From: Tipula vernalis
Taxonomy: Eukaryota; Arthropoda; Insecta; Diptera; Tipulidae
Assembly: GCA_958295665.1 (NCBI GenBank)
Contig: OY282559.1
Coordinates: forward strand, 132,287,241-132,351,240
Direction of reading: 5' to 3'
DNA length: 64,000 bases
Shown: positions 1 through 10,640 of the stretch, piece after piece
Layout: every line of letters begins with the position of its first letter
Position numbering within the stretch: position 1 is the stretch's first letter
Translations under genes and position numbers: made by a program
Notes under the pieces: model-generated
What the model was told of the DNA's origin: nothing
Database searches by the model: none
Seen by the model: only the letters and a program-made list of their open reading frames with translations

Positions 1-1564
1 ATGTCTTCGGCAGGATTCCACAGTGAACCTAACACCTTGGTTTCCGTAACTTTATCTGATAGCGGTTTTTCTTCTAAAACTTGAATATGCGATTGGACAC
101 CAAGGTTGTTTGTCAGCATCTTCCGAAGATTAAAGCCATATTTCTTTAACGCTTCTCGAACATCAGTCATCAGTTGGACGGCTTCTTCGACGGAATCTGC
201 GCCAGTAATCATTCATAAATATCATTCAGAATTGCCTTTGCTGCTTTTGGTGAATCGTTTTCTTTTCTTAACCCAACTTCTTGTATGCTCCTGGTTGCTA
301 AGTACGCTGCAGCGCCTGTTCCATAGGTAACAGTTCTCAGCATATAACGACTGGCGGGTTGATCTTGGCCCCACCTCCATAAAATATTTTGGTATTCACA
401 ATCATCTTTATTGACCCACACCTGACGATACATTTTTTCAACATCACCTGTAAATACTAGTCGATGTTGTCTGAAACGGATAAGGATTTCTACTAATGGC
501 GGTTGAATTGTTGGTCCTACCATCAATAAGTCGTTGAGTGACAAGCCTGTGGTTGATTTTGAAGAGCCATCGAATACGACCCGGAGCTTTGTACTGATGC
601 TTGCCTCTTTTAGTACGCCGTGATGTGGGAGATAATACGCGTTTCTCAGAGCTGGACCATTTATTTTTTTCATATGCCCAAGTGACTCATATTCCGTCAT
701 GAAATTTATATACAACTCTCGGAAATCTGGCTTTCGAATAAATTTCTGCTCCATGCTCTTCAAACGGTTCATTGCGACATAGTATGATGAACCTAACATT
801 TTTGGTGGTTGGCGAAAGGGTAACTTCACAATAAATTTGTTGTCTTCGCCTGTTGTGGTAGTTGCTTTGTAGAGGTTTTCACAAGCGTCTTCTTCGGGAG
901 TATGCCGGAGCGCCTTTGGTAGTTCTTCAATCTCCCAAAATTTACGTAGGCTTCTATCGATGTCGATTAAAATGTTGAAATTGCTTGTGGTTTTATCAGA
1001 AGAATGACTCCTTCCTGCTACTATCCATCCGAATATGGTATTTATGGCGATTACACCACTTACTGATTGTAGTTTTCCCTCCTCTATAGCTTTGAAGAAA
1101 ATGTCCGCACCAAGTAGGACATCGATTGCTCCAGACTCATTAAAACGGGAATCTGCTAATGTGAGCCCATCTAATATTGCCAGATCATGTTTGGTAAGGT
1201 TGTATGTGTTCTGGTTTGATGACACCTTTGGAACAATAAAAGCTCCAGTTTTTAATATCATACCTGTCTGTCCTATTGGAGTAAGTGTTAATTCCACCTT
1301 GCCCTTGGATTTTCCAATGCCAGTTTCTCCAAGACCTGTAACTAAAACTCTGCCATAATGCCTATTCAAATTCCATTTCTGAATACAACTTTCAGAAACA
1401 AAACTGGCTTGCGACGCAGAGTCTAACAGTGCTCGAAAACATTGATATTTTCCTTCGTTATTCCTTATATTAATTAATGCAGTTGGTAGAATTATTTGCA
1501 TTTGGCTAACTGATGTTTTAGCACAAGAGGTTTTTGTCGCACATGCCTCTGATGATGAAGGTGC
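1..1564 (-). pseudogene. BEL-1 pol: aspartic protease and reverse transcriptase, partial
   Basis: This is the pol part of a fused gag-pol. From about 1564 down it holds a retropepsin-like domain, the linker typical of BEL pol (an IDRSLRKFWEIEE segment), then reverse transcriptase. RT landmarks are LRVVFDGS, SLNDLLMVGP and the motif A stretch GDVEKMYRQ. The protease active site reads DSA (1415-1423) where the family has DSG. The frame breaks at 209-211. At 207-214 only 8 bases stand where about 15 encoding the rest of the YxDD box are expected, and the frame resumes at 206 (TGADSVEEA) and stays open to base 1. The loss removes catalytic aspartates, so this RT is dead. No introns or host-like features are seen. 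Confidence 0.88.
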
Positions 1565-2720
1565 TTAAATTTTATCATCTTTGTTTAATTCTTGGGATTC
1601 ATGAAGCATTGAATGATGTCGTCTGTAACACTTTTGACACCTGGATCTCGACTTGCAGTCATACACTCTGTGGTTTGCATTCAGGCAGTTGAAGCATCTC
1701 CCATGTTTCTTGATTATTCTGACTCGCTCTTCAGATTGCATGCATTTAAATTTTTTGCATTCATATAGCCAGTGATTACCTTCTTTGCAAATGGAACACT
1801 CATAATTTGCAGTTGTTAAAGTTGCATATGAATGTGTAGCTGTAGCCAAATGATTGTTCGTTGTGGTTGGTCGCCTTGCACTTCCCTTCAATGCTTCTAA
1901 GGTATCAGTGCGTTTGTTTAGAAATGCGATTAATTCTTTGAAAGTTGGAAATTCACTTTAATTGTCCGACATCTCCTTTGCCCAAAGTCCCTTTGTTTCG
2001 CTGTCGAGTTTGCTTAATGCGATATACGTCAGCCATGGATCTCTTTGTTCTGCCTTGTTTCCTAGCGCCTTCAACCTTCTTATAACCTCATCAAATGTGT
2101 CGGAAATTTTTCCCATATTAGCTGCAGTTGGTTGCATTATCACCGGTTGATCCATAAAAAGTTTTATAAAGGAGTTCACAGTGTGACGCTTTCGATCGTA
2201 TCTTTCAACTAATTTCTGGAATGCTTCGTGGTAGTTGGCATCGGTAATGGGAATATGCCGAATTAAATTCTCTGCCTCTCCCTTAAGTAGACCCTTCAGA
2301 TATTGGAATTTCTGGGCAGCAGTGAGACCATCCTTTTCATGAATTGTGGAGCTGTATATGTCATGAAAGGACTGCCATGGCATGTAATCGCCGCAGAATA
2401 TAGGTATATTATGTGCTCAAAACTGTACTATTTGCTTGCGGCGTTTGGGATGTCAAGGTGAGCTTTAGGATTTTTGCGGTACATTGTGCAAGCACTAAAT
2501 AATAATTCTCTTCGAATTCGGGTAAATCTGATTCTTCTGTTGCGTTCAGTTGGAAAATGTCTTTTTCGACTTCATTAAACATGGACATTAACTCATGTGC
2601 ACGCTTTAATTTTATTCGGACCTCTTCTACGTTCGATTTATCAGTTAGGCTGGTAGCGAAAGTGAGCAACCGCGTCATGGAGCCCTTTACTTGACCACGT
2701 GATCGTTTTAAAGCATCCAT
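1565..2720 (-). pseudogene. BEL-1 gag-like protein, broken
   Basis: The start ATG at 2720-2718 opens about 103 codons rich in charged residues, typical of the BEL gag N-terminus. This frame ends at 2409. The next segment, from 2383, is in another frame and lacks the short proline-rich lead-in seen in sister copies, so a small deletion or frameshift lies near 2383-2409. The 2383-1958 part carries the DUF1759-type domain (QSFHDIY, AQKFQYLKGLLKGEAENLI). A TAA at 1958-1960 is an in-frame nonsense codon, after which the same frame continues into zinc knuckles near 1800-1590 (CSICKEGNHWLYEC, CFNCLNANHRVYDC, CQKCYRRHHSML). A second in-frame TAA lies at 1565-1567, beyond which the frame runs into protease. 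Confidence 0.88.
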
Positions 2721-3025
2721 TTTGTTTGAAAGCTTAAATTTTCAATCAGTTCTTCTTATAATTTTTCACTTAATTTCACTTGTAATTTCACACACGATTT
2801 GGTTTATACAAACTTTAAACTTTCAGTTCGATAGTTTTTCGCGATTTACACAAAATTACTTTACACGAATGATTTGCAATGTTCTACGGATTTTCTATTT
2901 CACGAACCTTATTCACAAGCTGAGCGTTTATATTTTAAATTCGAACTTGAAATTTTACTTACGGTAATAAATCGATAAGAGCATGTGATGCTATTGTAGT
3001 AAATTGTATATCAATTTCTTCGCCG
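2721..3025 (-). other. BEL-1 5' untranslated leader
   Basis: AT-rich segment between the primer-binding site and the gag ATG on the minus strand. It is about 305 bp and has no ORF that continues gag. The position matches the leader of BEL-2 (8931-9362). Confidence 0.7.
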
Positions 3026-3043
3026 ATCCGGCTCGAAGGACCA
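3026..3043 (-). promoter_or_regulatory. BEL-1 primer-binding site for tRNA-Tyr
   Basis: On the minus strand this reads TGGTCCTTCGAGCCGGAT, the complement of the 3' end of animal tRNA-Tyr with CCA (tRNA sequence recalled from general knowledge, not searched). The same 18 bases occur at 8913-8930 in BEL-2, directly downstream of its LTR. Confidence 0.85.
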
Positions 3044-3044
3044 A

Positions 3045-3292
3045 TGTTTCTCTAGTTCGTATGACTAGATTTAAAATTTTCTTCGGACTTATATTGTACT
3101 ATCTGGATTGAAATTATAGGCTGCAGTCAGTACAATATAAACCAAATATTTCTGTTAAATTTCGATTTTTATTTATTTTCTGGTTCTTGATGGATTGAAT
3201 GCTCGATTATAATAGAGCGATGACAAGTATTTTTATTTTTACAATTTGTTCGTTAATAAAATTTCCTAAGCAAAAGAATTACAGTTTTTACA
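3045..3292 (-). repeat. BEL-1 5' LTR, outer boundary uncertain
   Basis: The LTR should start on the plus strand at 3045 (TGTTTC), two bases from the primer-binding site, so on the minus strand it ends in ACA. The other end could be the TTTTTACA ending at 3292. Alternatively, the long-TIR element at 3302-5200 may have landed inside the LTR, which would then resume at 5201. The partner LTR is outside the window, so this cannot be settled here. Confidence 0.45.
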
Positions 3293-3301
3293 ATGGTAAG
3301 G

Positions 3302-3824
3302 AGCGTGTTTTTTTATTAGCTCTGGATAGCTGGTATCCGGAGCAGCTAATTTTCTATTATAAAACTTATGTTTGACAAGCTATTTATACATTTAAATAAT
3401 TTATTTAAAACTAATCTATAATTTTTAATTCAACTTTTTAACTAAAAACCTATAAAAAAATATTTAGCTCTACCTATTTATCTGGAGCTGCTATCCGGAG
3501 CAAAGGGAAATTTGAAATATTTTTGAATTTTGTACAACCCTAATTGTGGCAAACTTCATTTTGGTTTAAAAATTTTGATAGATGTCAAATTCAAATGTCA
3601 TATGGTTGTATGACATTTCTTCCAAATAAAAAATCATCGGGATATTGATGAGGAATTCGTTAAAGTAGAAGCTGCAAAAATATTTTTAAAAGTTGGAAAG
3701 CAAAACGATAATCGAGATGGAGCTGCATCATTGTCGGAAGGTGGCGAAGATGAAGATAAATAATATTTTGATGAAATTGACATGCCTGGTACAAAAGTTA
3801 AGTCAATTCAAAACAAAGAATTAC
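3302..3824 (+). repeat. Left arm of the long-TIR element
   Basis: About 523 bp that reappear in inverted orientation at 4646-5200. The inner end of similarity is near GAATTAC at 3818-3824. The arm contains a small palindrome at about 3595-3620 (AAATGTCATA, 6 base loop, TATGACATTT). Confidence 0.8.
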
Positions 3825-3957
3825 AGGCGAAGATTGTTACTCGGATTGCTGTAAAATGTTTACTATCTAGCGGCAGCGGAATAACCTTGTACAAAATTTT
3901 AATTTGCGGTCAGGTAACATGTCAAGGTTGTTTAACGAACAGCAAGCAAACGATTTA
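3614..3957 (+). pseudogene. Coding-like acidic segment inside the left arm
   Basis: One frame reads about 115 codons from 3614 to a stop at 3955-3957 with a single internal TAA at 3761-3763. The part before that stop includes RDIDEEFVKVEAAKIFL and ends SLSEGGEDEDK, an acidic tail unlike random AT-rich DNA. The right arm (minus strand, about 4850-4700) encodes the same peptide with mostly conservative changes, the same TAA, and a 6-base in-frame length difference. I do not recognise the protein. It could be a fragment of the parent transposase or a captured host exon. The role is unknown. Confidence 0.45.
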
Positions 3958-4351
3958 AGTTTGTAAGTTATATTCGAAGGAGTATACAAATTATGATTTA
4001 ATAAAACTGAATCTTTGAATAAAATTAATAAGCCTTACTGGAAATCGTGGAAGATAAGAAGCATAAATACATGTTGGATTATTTTTAATATATTCAGTGA
4101 TTATTTAAATACATATATGTACATCTTTTCATATCGGCTTCGAATGATTTGTTTCTCTTGTCCTTTAATGATTTTTCCACTTCGAGAATATTTTACCATA
4201 AGCTTCCCAAGCAAATAGTTCTGCTTTAAAATATTTTTCCATGTCTCCAGTACACAACTCAACTCTAAAATAATAAAATTAATAATTTTTATTTAATTCT
4301 AAACTTAGTGAACAAAAATTATTTACTCTTCAGGGGCCCTATTCTCGAATT

Positions 4352-4566
4352 CCACATCCATTTTCCACATGTGGACATCAGTCAAAATTCATAAAAATGG
4401 AATTTTTTTGGTACTAAGGGAATATTTCCGAATGGATATAAGCAGGTGGAAGAAATTCCACCATATAGGAAAATGGCCATGTATCAAGTGTTTTAAATAC
4501 CAATTAAAATTTCCGAACGTTTTGATGAATTTTGAGATGTCTGCATGTGGAAAATGAATATGGTGT
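4352..4566. repeat. Hairpin (MITE-like) at the centre of the long-TIR element
   Basis: An imperfect inverted repeat: CATTTTCCACATGTGGACAT at 4359 onward pairs with the segment ending at 4556 (ATGTCTGCATGTGGAAAATG). The arms are about 93 and 101 bases and converge on GGTGGAA-GAAA-TTCCACC at about 4445-4462. It is either an independent MITE inserted in the spacer or the parent element's own core. Confidence 0.6.
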
Positions 4567-4645
4567 TTTGGATTATAATATGCCGAATTTTGGTTCAAAT
4601 TTCTGTGATATTAAGCTGTGTTCACGTATACGTAGAATACGTACA

Positions 4646-5200
4646 GTAATTGTTTGTTTTGAATCGACTTAACTTTTATACCAGGCATGTCAATTTCATC
4701 AAAATATTATTTATCTTCATCTTCGTCACCTTCCGACAATGATGCATCTCGATTATCGTTTTGCTTTCCAGCTTTTAGAAATATTTTTGCAGCTTCTACT
4801 TTAACGTATTCCTCATCAATATCCCGATGCTTTTTTTATTTGGAAGAAATGTCAAACAACCATATGACATTTGAATTTGACATCTATCAAAATTTTTAAA
4901 CCAAAATGAAGTTTGCCACAATTAGGGTTGTACAAAATTCAAAAATATTTCAAATTTCCCTTTGCTCCGGATAGCAGCTTCGGATAGCAGCTCCAGATAA
5001 ATAGGTAGAGCTAAATATTTTTTTATAGGTTTTTAGTTAAAAAGTTGAATTAAAAATTATAGATTAGTTTTAAATAAATTATTTATATGTATAAATAGCT
5101 TGTCAAACATAAGTTTTATAATAGAAAATTAGCTGCTCCGGATACCAGCTATCCGGAGCTAATAAAAAAACACGCTCCGGAGCTAATAAAAAAACACGCT
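4646..5200 (-). repeat. Right arm of the long-TIR element
   Basis: Inverted copy of 3302-3824. It differs by a duplicated tip (CCGGAGCTAATAAAAAAACA-type unit repeated at 5153-5200), a duplicated GGATAGCAGCT motif near 4970-4995, and several point changes. Confidence 0.8.
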
Positions 5201-5284
5201 AAAGAATAAATTGAATCTATTAGTTCAGAGAGGACTCTATGTTAATACAATTGTATACTATCTATTTTAATAATTAAGCAATAA

Positions 5285-5700
5285 TAGCCGTGTTTTTCCA
5301 TGAGAACTACACTAGAACTCGATAAACTTTAAATCCCTTTATTCTATTCAAAACGAAAAAATAAATAAATTCATAAAGCGCGAATATGTAGTGTATTTTA
5401 CATAATTACATATTTTGAGTTTAAAAATTTCCCGCTTCAGTTATTTCATCAATATTTTCTTATTTCTTGCTGACGTCATTACACGCAACTACACTCGATA
5501 AATTCATGGGTTTATCAAGTGTAACTAAAACATAAGCTATAATTGTCATTATTTATTGCTGTAACAACTTAAAATGTGAATTTATGTGAAATGCACTACA
5601 CATTATCACTTTATGAATTTAATTTTTTTCTGTTTACATAAAATAAAAGGAATTTAAAATTTATCGAATTCTAGTGCAGTTCTCATGGAAAACACGACTA
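5285..5700. mobile_element. MITE-like element with ~95 bp inverted ends
   Basis: Left end TAGCCGTGTTTTTCCATGAG at 5285 matches the inverted right end that finishes ...AACACGACTA at 5700. Inversion similarity extends about 95 bp (to the ATTCATAAAG region) with mismatches. The interior has a second small stem (ACACTCGATAAA paired with TTTATCAAGTGT near 5490-5530). No coding capacity. Flanks allow a TA target duplication but do not prove one. Confidence 0.65.
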
Positions 5701-7849
5701 ATGAATGAGCTCGTTCGCATTGAATTGCGTAAGTATAAGTGTTTGCCGTTATTGTTTTGATTGTTCAGGTAAAAAACAAAACAAAAAAATCAAACGCAAA
5801 TGCTGGTCAAATGAATAGAATTCTTCTTATTTTATTTAAATTAAGTTGAACAAATATGAAACGGAGAATTATTGTAGATCATATTGTGCGGCCCACGGTG
5901 CAGCTTATTCTAAATCTTCGTTTAGCAGGGCAACAATAAGGTAATTTTAAATAGATCAAAATCGTTACTTTTAAATAACCACAATATCATGTCCCAATAA
6001 AACAATGTTTGAAACATTAAAATTTCTGTTTGGATGAAAAATCCTGGTAAAAACATAAATACCAACACAACAATAATACATATTTTGTAGAAAAAATCAG
6101 CTGAGGTATTTTTTTTTTTTTTTTTTTTTTGCTTTCGTCAAAACATTAGAAAATTCTATCTCTATAAAGAGATGTTACTCGCAGATTTTGGTTTTTATGG
6201 GCATCAACAAAGACAGTGGGCGCGAGATTTAGTACAGTAATGATGTTGGCGTTGAAATTCTACAGATAGAAAAAATTATACCTAGACTGGTCATGCAAAA
6301 ATTCAATTTTTCATGAGCGTTCACAACTCATAATAATTTTTTATTTTTAGATTACATGAGATATAGCACTTAAGTCCTTATATATAGTAGAAAAAGGAAA
6401 ACAGTTGATTTCAATGTTCTGTCTCCCTGATTGGTGTTATGATTGCCTGATGGAGTAATTTAAAAATATTTTGCAATGTAGTTGAAATTATAAGCTTTTT
6501 TGGAAGCTTCGGTAGATATTTACTTGGTACTTAAGTTAATTTTTAAATTTTTTAAATTTACCTTATACTAAAGATGATGAAGGGCTGGAAGATATACCCT
6601 AATCTATATGTGAAAACCGTCTGCGAGTTTTCTGGTAAATTCGTTGTGTTCAATCATTTCTTATAACAACTGCTGTCCAGAAAAAATGAAATTCTCAACG
6701 TCACCTGTTTCAGAGGAATTTAAAATTTTATTGGAATATTTGGGATTTGAGAAATATATTCAATCAATTAAATTTGTTGGACATTAATTAATCGCCTCTT
6801 TATATTAGTGCAGATATTGACACAGAAACATTTATAATTCTAAGAGCCAATCATTCTTACTTTGTTCTCTACTAAGAATATTTGTTTTTTTTTTTTTAAT
6901 CTATGCCAATTCTCAAGATTACTAGAAATTCAATGCAGCAATATCTTTACAATTGGTAATCCTTACAAAATAATTTCAATGGAAACAAATTCACTTTGAG
7001 TATACAAGACTCGTATATAGAATCTCAATTAAAAAAAAAAATAATAATAATAATTTTCCGTAATTACGTAAGTCAAAGAAAATGAAACAAAACCGAAAAT
7101 AAGGAAAATGGAGAAACCTCTCTTCTCGTTTTATAATTGTTGCAATAAATTTAATTAGAGACAACAAATTTACGAAAAGATCTAACAGATGCATCATGAC
7201 TTGATTAAATTATACCAATATATTCTGGTTTTTCCATCTAATTGACTTGATTTATGCTTCTACAAAGAGCGAACAAATAAATTAATAGCTTTCGATCCTT
7301 GTCGATAAAACAAATTACGTATTCAAAAATAAATTGATTTATTTATTAATTTCAATCGGTCGATAAAAACTTTTTTTTTTTGTATTAACACCTGTGTACA
7401 AGGAAAATATAATATTTTCACCTGTAATTAACAAAAAATATTTTAGATCCGCACCACATTTTTAATAATCGTAATTGCGTAGATAATAAAATATTAATAA
7501 TAATAAAAATACAAAATAAGCAAATGAAGTGGAAATACCCAGAGCAGACAATTAAACAATTATTTCTTTTTCTGAAAAGGAAGGGATTTTTAATTGTATT
7601 CATTAAAATTTATTTTACAATAATCATCTTCGCTTTAATCAAGCAGAACCATAACCAAAAAATAATGTTTCTACCAGATGTTGGTTTTAGACAGGAAATA
7701 AGTACCCTATTTTTATTTATTCACCAACGGAAAATTCAATTTTCCCCACGTTCACTGGATGGTGGTTTATCGTTAAGAGGTTATAATTTTATTAGATGGT
7801 ACGATGCGTCGAACCAATTTATTGAGTTTTATTATTTGAAATTTACCAA
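5701..7849. other. Intergenic AT-rich DNA, no gene seen
   Basis: Short open frames here are what AT-rich DNA gives by chance. There is a poly(T) run near 6110-6130. No known domain, splice pattern or RNA gene was recognised. Confidence 0.6.
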
Positions 7850-8342
7850 TTTACTATGTTTCAATGTAATGAATTTCAATCGGCCGAAGCTTGTTATTCG
7901 AAATTCAATCAATCGAATTTCTATGTGCCGAATCATAATTTACTGATGTCATTAATCGAATTATTCTATCGAATTTTATTATATCAAATCTCTGCCTGTC
8001 AAATTTTTGATTTTTAATCTATCGAACTCAGTCTATTGAGATTCAATATATCGAATTTCAATCTGCCGAATATGATTAATTTAATGAACCTTGTTGAATG
8101 CCCATCTTTCGAATAAAATTCAAAGCATATCAGTGCATCAAGTTTCAATCAACCTATCGAATTTCAATGTTTGAATTCAGAAATCTTCATCTGTCATATC
8201 CAAATATAATATTTCGAAATCATTCTACCAAAATTTATTTTTTCGAATTCCAGCATATCGACTTTTAATCCATTGAATTTCAATCTGCCGCATTTCATAT
8301 AATTTGTAATTAAATCTACTGTTCTCATTCTTTTGATTCAAA
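7850..8342. repeat. Degenerate tandem repeat (TCGAATTTCAATCTAT-like), left part
   Basis: Many loosely repeated units of roughly 15-25 bp built on ATCGAATTTCAATC and variants (near 7861-7925, 7955-8060, 8140-8290). The same motif family resumes right after BEL-2 at 16868, so the array was split by that insertion. Confidence 0.65.
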
Positions 8343-8347
8343 TTATC
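8343..8347. repeat. BEL-2 target-site duplication, left
   Basis: TTATC here is repeated at 16863-16867 immediately outside the other LTR. A 4-6 bp TSD is normal for BEL/Pao. Confidence 0.9.
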
Positions 8348-8907
8348 TGTCTATTTTCATCAACCACTTTTAAAACTGATGTTATTATTCTGTACTAATT
8401 AAAATTACCCCTAAATCACTGCTATGTTAATTACACTTATTAAGATTCAAACCAATTAATTTATGTTTTTGTTTATTAAGATTCGAACCGAATCACTTAA
8501 TATTGTATGACAGTTTTATTGTTAAAAATTTTATTGTGAATTTGTCGTAATGGTAAATTTAATTTCTTACCTCAATTATACCATAATTAACAAACGCATT
8601 ACCATAATATATTACCAATTAGATGTCGCGTCGGTTTATATGACTCGACATAAATAAAATTAATGTAAATTGGGAAATAAAAATGTATTTGGTCAGTTGT
8701 TTTCCAACCAAGCAACAAAATATTGTATTGTGAAATTTATTTATTGTGATAAAATTTTCAAAACAAGAATAATAAAAACATAAAAAATAAAAGAAAAAAT
8801 TAATTAAACTTCAATCGTTTATTTTTATTTTTTGAGTGCAAAAATTTTATTAAAGTTTTTTACGAGAAAGTTTTGCTGCATTCGGATTATTCATCGGAAT
8901 CACAACA
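8348..8907 (+). repeat. BEL-2 5' LTR
   Basis: 560 bp starting TGTCTATTTTCATC and ending ATCACAACA. It matches 14476-14560 plus 16377-16862. The LTR would supply promoter and polyadenylation signals; no single TATA or AATAAA could be assigned with confidence in such AT-rich sequence. Confidence 0.93.
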
Positions 8908-8912
8908 TTTAT

Positions 8913-8930
8913 TGGTCCTTCGAGCCGGAT
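8913..8930 (+). promoter_or_regulatory. BEL-2 primer-binding site for tRNA-Tyr
   Basis: TGGTCCTTCGAGCCGGAT, five bases after the LTR end, complementary to the 3' end of tRNA-Tyr plus CCA. Identical to the BEL-1 site and two bases different from a BEL-3 site near 33444. Confidence 0.88.
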
Positions 8931-9362
8931 TTCGATTTGGATTAAATCGACCGGTCACCATTTTGGAGAATAATCTACACCATACCTCGTGGAGAATTTG
9001 ATGTTGGACGCCACATTGCCACAAACCATAAGTACCATTTTTATTTTTCTTCTTTTGAATATACCATTTTCCATTACCATATAAATTACCATTACATAGT
9101 TTTTACCTACCTTTACCTTAATTTCACATATTATCTTGAAAAGTTGTTGTCTTTTCGCGACCCAGTGACTATTTAATTATCGACCCATTTATTATTAAAA
9201 TACATACCTAAAATTATATTAATATTAAGTTTTTTCAAACTAAAGTGAATTTAAACTATTGTGATAAATTGATTTTAAAATTAAGGTGATCAAGGGATTT
9301 CATTTGTGCTTAAACCAATAAGTGTACCGTGTTTACCACTGAAATAAAGGCAATATTTAAAT
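8931..9362 (+). other. BEL-2 untranslated leader
   Basis: 432 bp between PBS and gag ATG, AT-rich, with no long frame. It would hold packaging signals if the family follows the usual LTR element plan. Confidence 0.65.
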
Positions 9363-10640
9363 ATGCCACCGAAGGTCGAACCATTTCTTAAGCGTCGTGA
9401 AATCACGTTGGCACAGATAAAAAAAATACTTGACTATGCCGAAAAGATTTCGGAAACATCGGACGTTATAAGCGTAAAGGCGCGGTTGGACAATCTCCAA
9501 TCATTTATGAAATCATTTTCATCTGTTGAGGACGAAATATTCGCAAGGGATGCAGAAGCGGAATCGTTGGCGATAGAATGCGACTAATTGTATTACTCAG
9601 CTAGTACAAAACTTAACATGCGCATTCGTGAAATTCAGCAGACCATACAAACTGAAAATATTTCGATGACCATAAACAACGGCAATACGTCGGAAACCCT
9701 CCATCATCCTCGTAGCGACACTAAATTACCTCGGCTAACGCTACCAAACTTTGACGGTAATTACCAAGAATGGCAGTCATTCCATGATATGTTCATGTCA
9801 GCTGTTCATGATAATCCGATTCTCACCAGTGTACAAAAATTACAATACCTCAAGGGCGCATTAAGAGGAGAGGCTAGTGCATCTCTACGACATTTAGCTA
9901 TAACCGAAGTCAACTACATCGAAGCATACCAAAGGCTAGTCAAAAGGTACAGTAAAAAGAAGCTGATTCTAAGCTCCTTCATCAAGACCTTTGTTAACCA
10001 ACCAATCATCACCAGTACATCAGCCAAGCAACTGCGTCAATTATGTGACACTTCGGACGAAATAATTCGTGGAATAAAAGCGCTAGGGAATAGGGCAGAA
10101 GGCCGCGATTCCTGGCTGATTTATTTGGTTTTAAATAAATTAGATGAGGACACACAGCAGCGATGGTCGGATGAATCTACAGATGTTGAATACCCCAGTT
10201 GGCAATTATTCCTCGATTTTATAACCAAACGTACTGATTCACTAGAAAGTTGCCAACCAACACCCAAAAAACCACAACCACGCTCTTCAAATATTCGCAG
10301 TCTTAACGTAGCCATCAAAAATTGCCCATTATGTGATACAGTCCACAATCTTTACGAATGTTCGAAATTTAAGGTAATGAATGTGAATGAAAGGCGCGAA
10401 TTTATGCAGGGGGCCAGTCGTTGTTATAATTGTTTGTGTGATTTACATTTAGTATCGAGATGCAGATCGAAAAATTCATGCATGAAATGTCAGAAACGTC
10501 ATAATACACTACTCCATTTACCATTTAACCAAACTGTTATTTCAGAACAAATAAAAGATAATAAAATCAATGCAACAAAAGGGGATTCAACCACGTCAAC
10601 ACTGTTAACCTCATCTACCACACAAGCATACCAATCGAAG
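9363..10640 (+). pseudogene. BEL-2 gag-like region
   Basis: The ATG at 9363 opens 74 codons (start MPPKVEPFLKRRE), then a TAA at 9585-9587 interrupts a frame that otherwise continues to 10970. After the stop comes the DUF1759-type domain (LPRLTLPNFDGNYQEWQSFH near 9730; KLQYLKGALRGEASASL), which is the structural part of BEL gag. Zinc knuckles follow at about 10320-10520 (CPLCDTVHNLYEC, CYNCLCDLHLVSRC, CMKCQKRHNTLLH). There is no stop between gag and protease, consistent with one gag-pol polyprotein. The single nonsense codon prevents synthesis of the full product unless read through. Confidence 0.9.

Larger units (their letters stand above)
1..3300 (-). mobile_element. BEL-1: BEL/Pao LTR retrotransposon, 5' part
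   Basis: A BEL/Pao element lies on the minus strand with its 5' end to the right. Seen from right to left: a probable LTR, a primer-binding site at 3026-3043, an untranslated leader, gag from 2720, then pol running off the window at base 1. Gag and pol share one long frame from about 2383 downward, as is usual for this superfamily. RNase H, integrase and the 3' LTR would lie left of the window. Internal stops, a frame change and a lesion in the RT catalytic box mean this copy is inactive. Confidence 0.9.
3302..5200. mobile_element. Long-TIR (foldback-like) element
   Basis: The two ends are inverted copies of each other. The left arm is 3302-3824 and the right arm 4646-5200; both start from AGCGTGTTTTTTTATTAGCTC at the outer tip. 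Similarity runs through the whole arm with scattered substitutions and a few indels. The right tip carries an extra tandem copy of about 24 bp. Subterminal motifs related to GCTATCCGGAGC occur near the tip and again near 3480-3506, plausible transposase-binding repeats. No transposase frame was recognised in the 821 bp spacer, so it looks non-autonomous. A clean TSD was not found. Confidence 0.75.

Noticed and set aside
209..1501. The pol-like frames as host protease or RT-derived domesticated genes
   Set aside because: Each sits in order with gag, PBS or LTR and carries several lesions, which fits decayed retrotransposons and not preserved host genes.
7524..7946. A 140-codon plus-strand ORF
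   Set aside because: It runs into the degenerate short repeat and has no domain, conserved motif or codon bias; likely chance.
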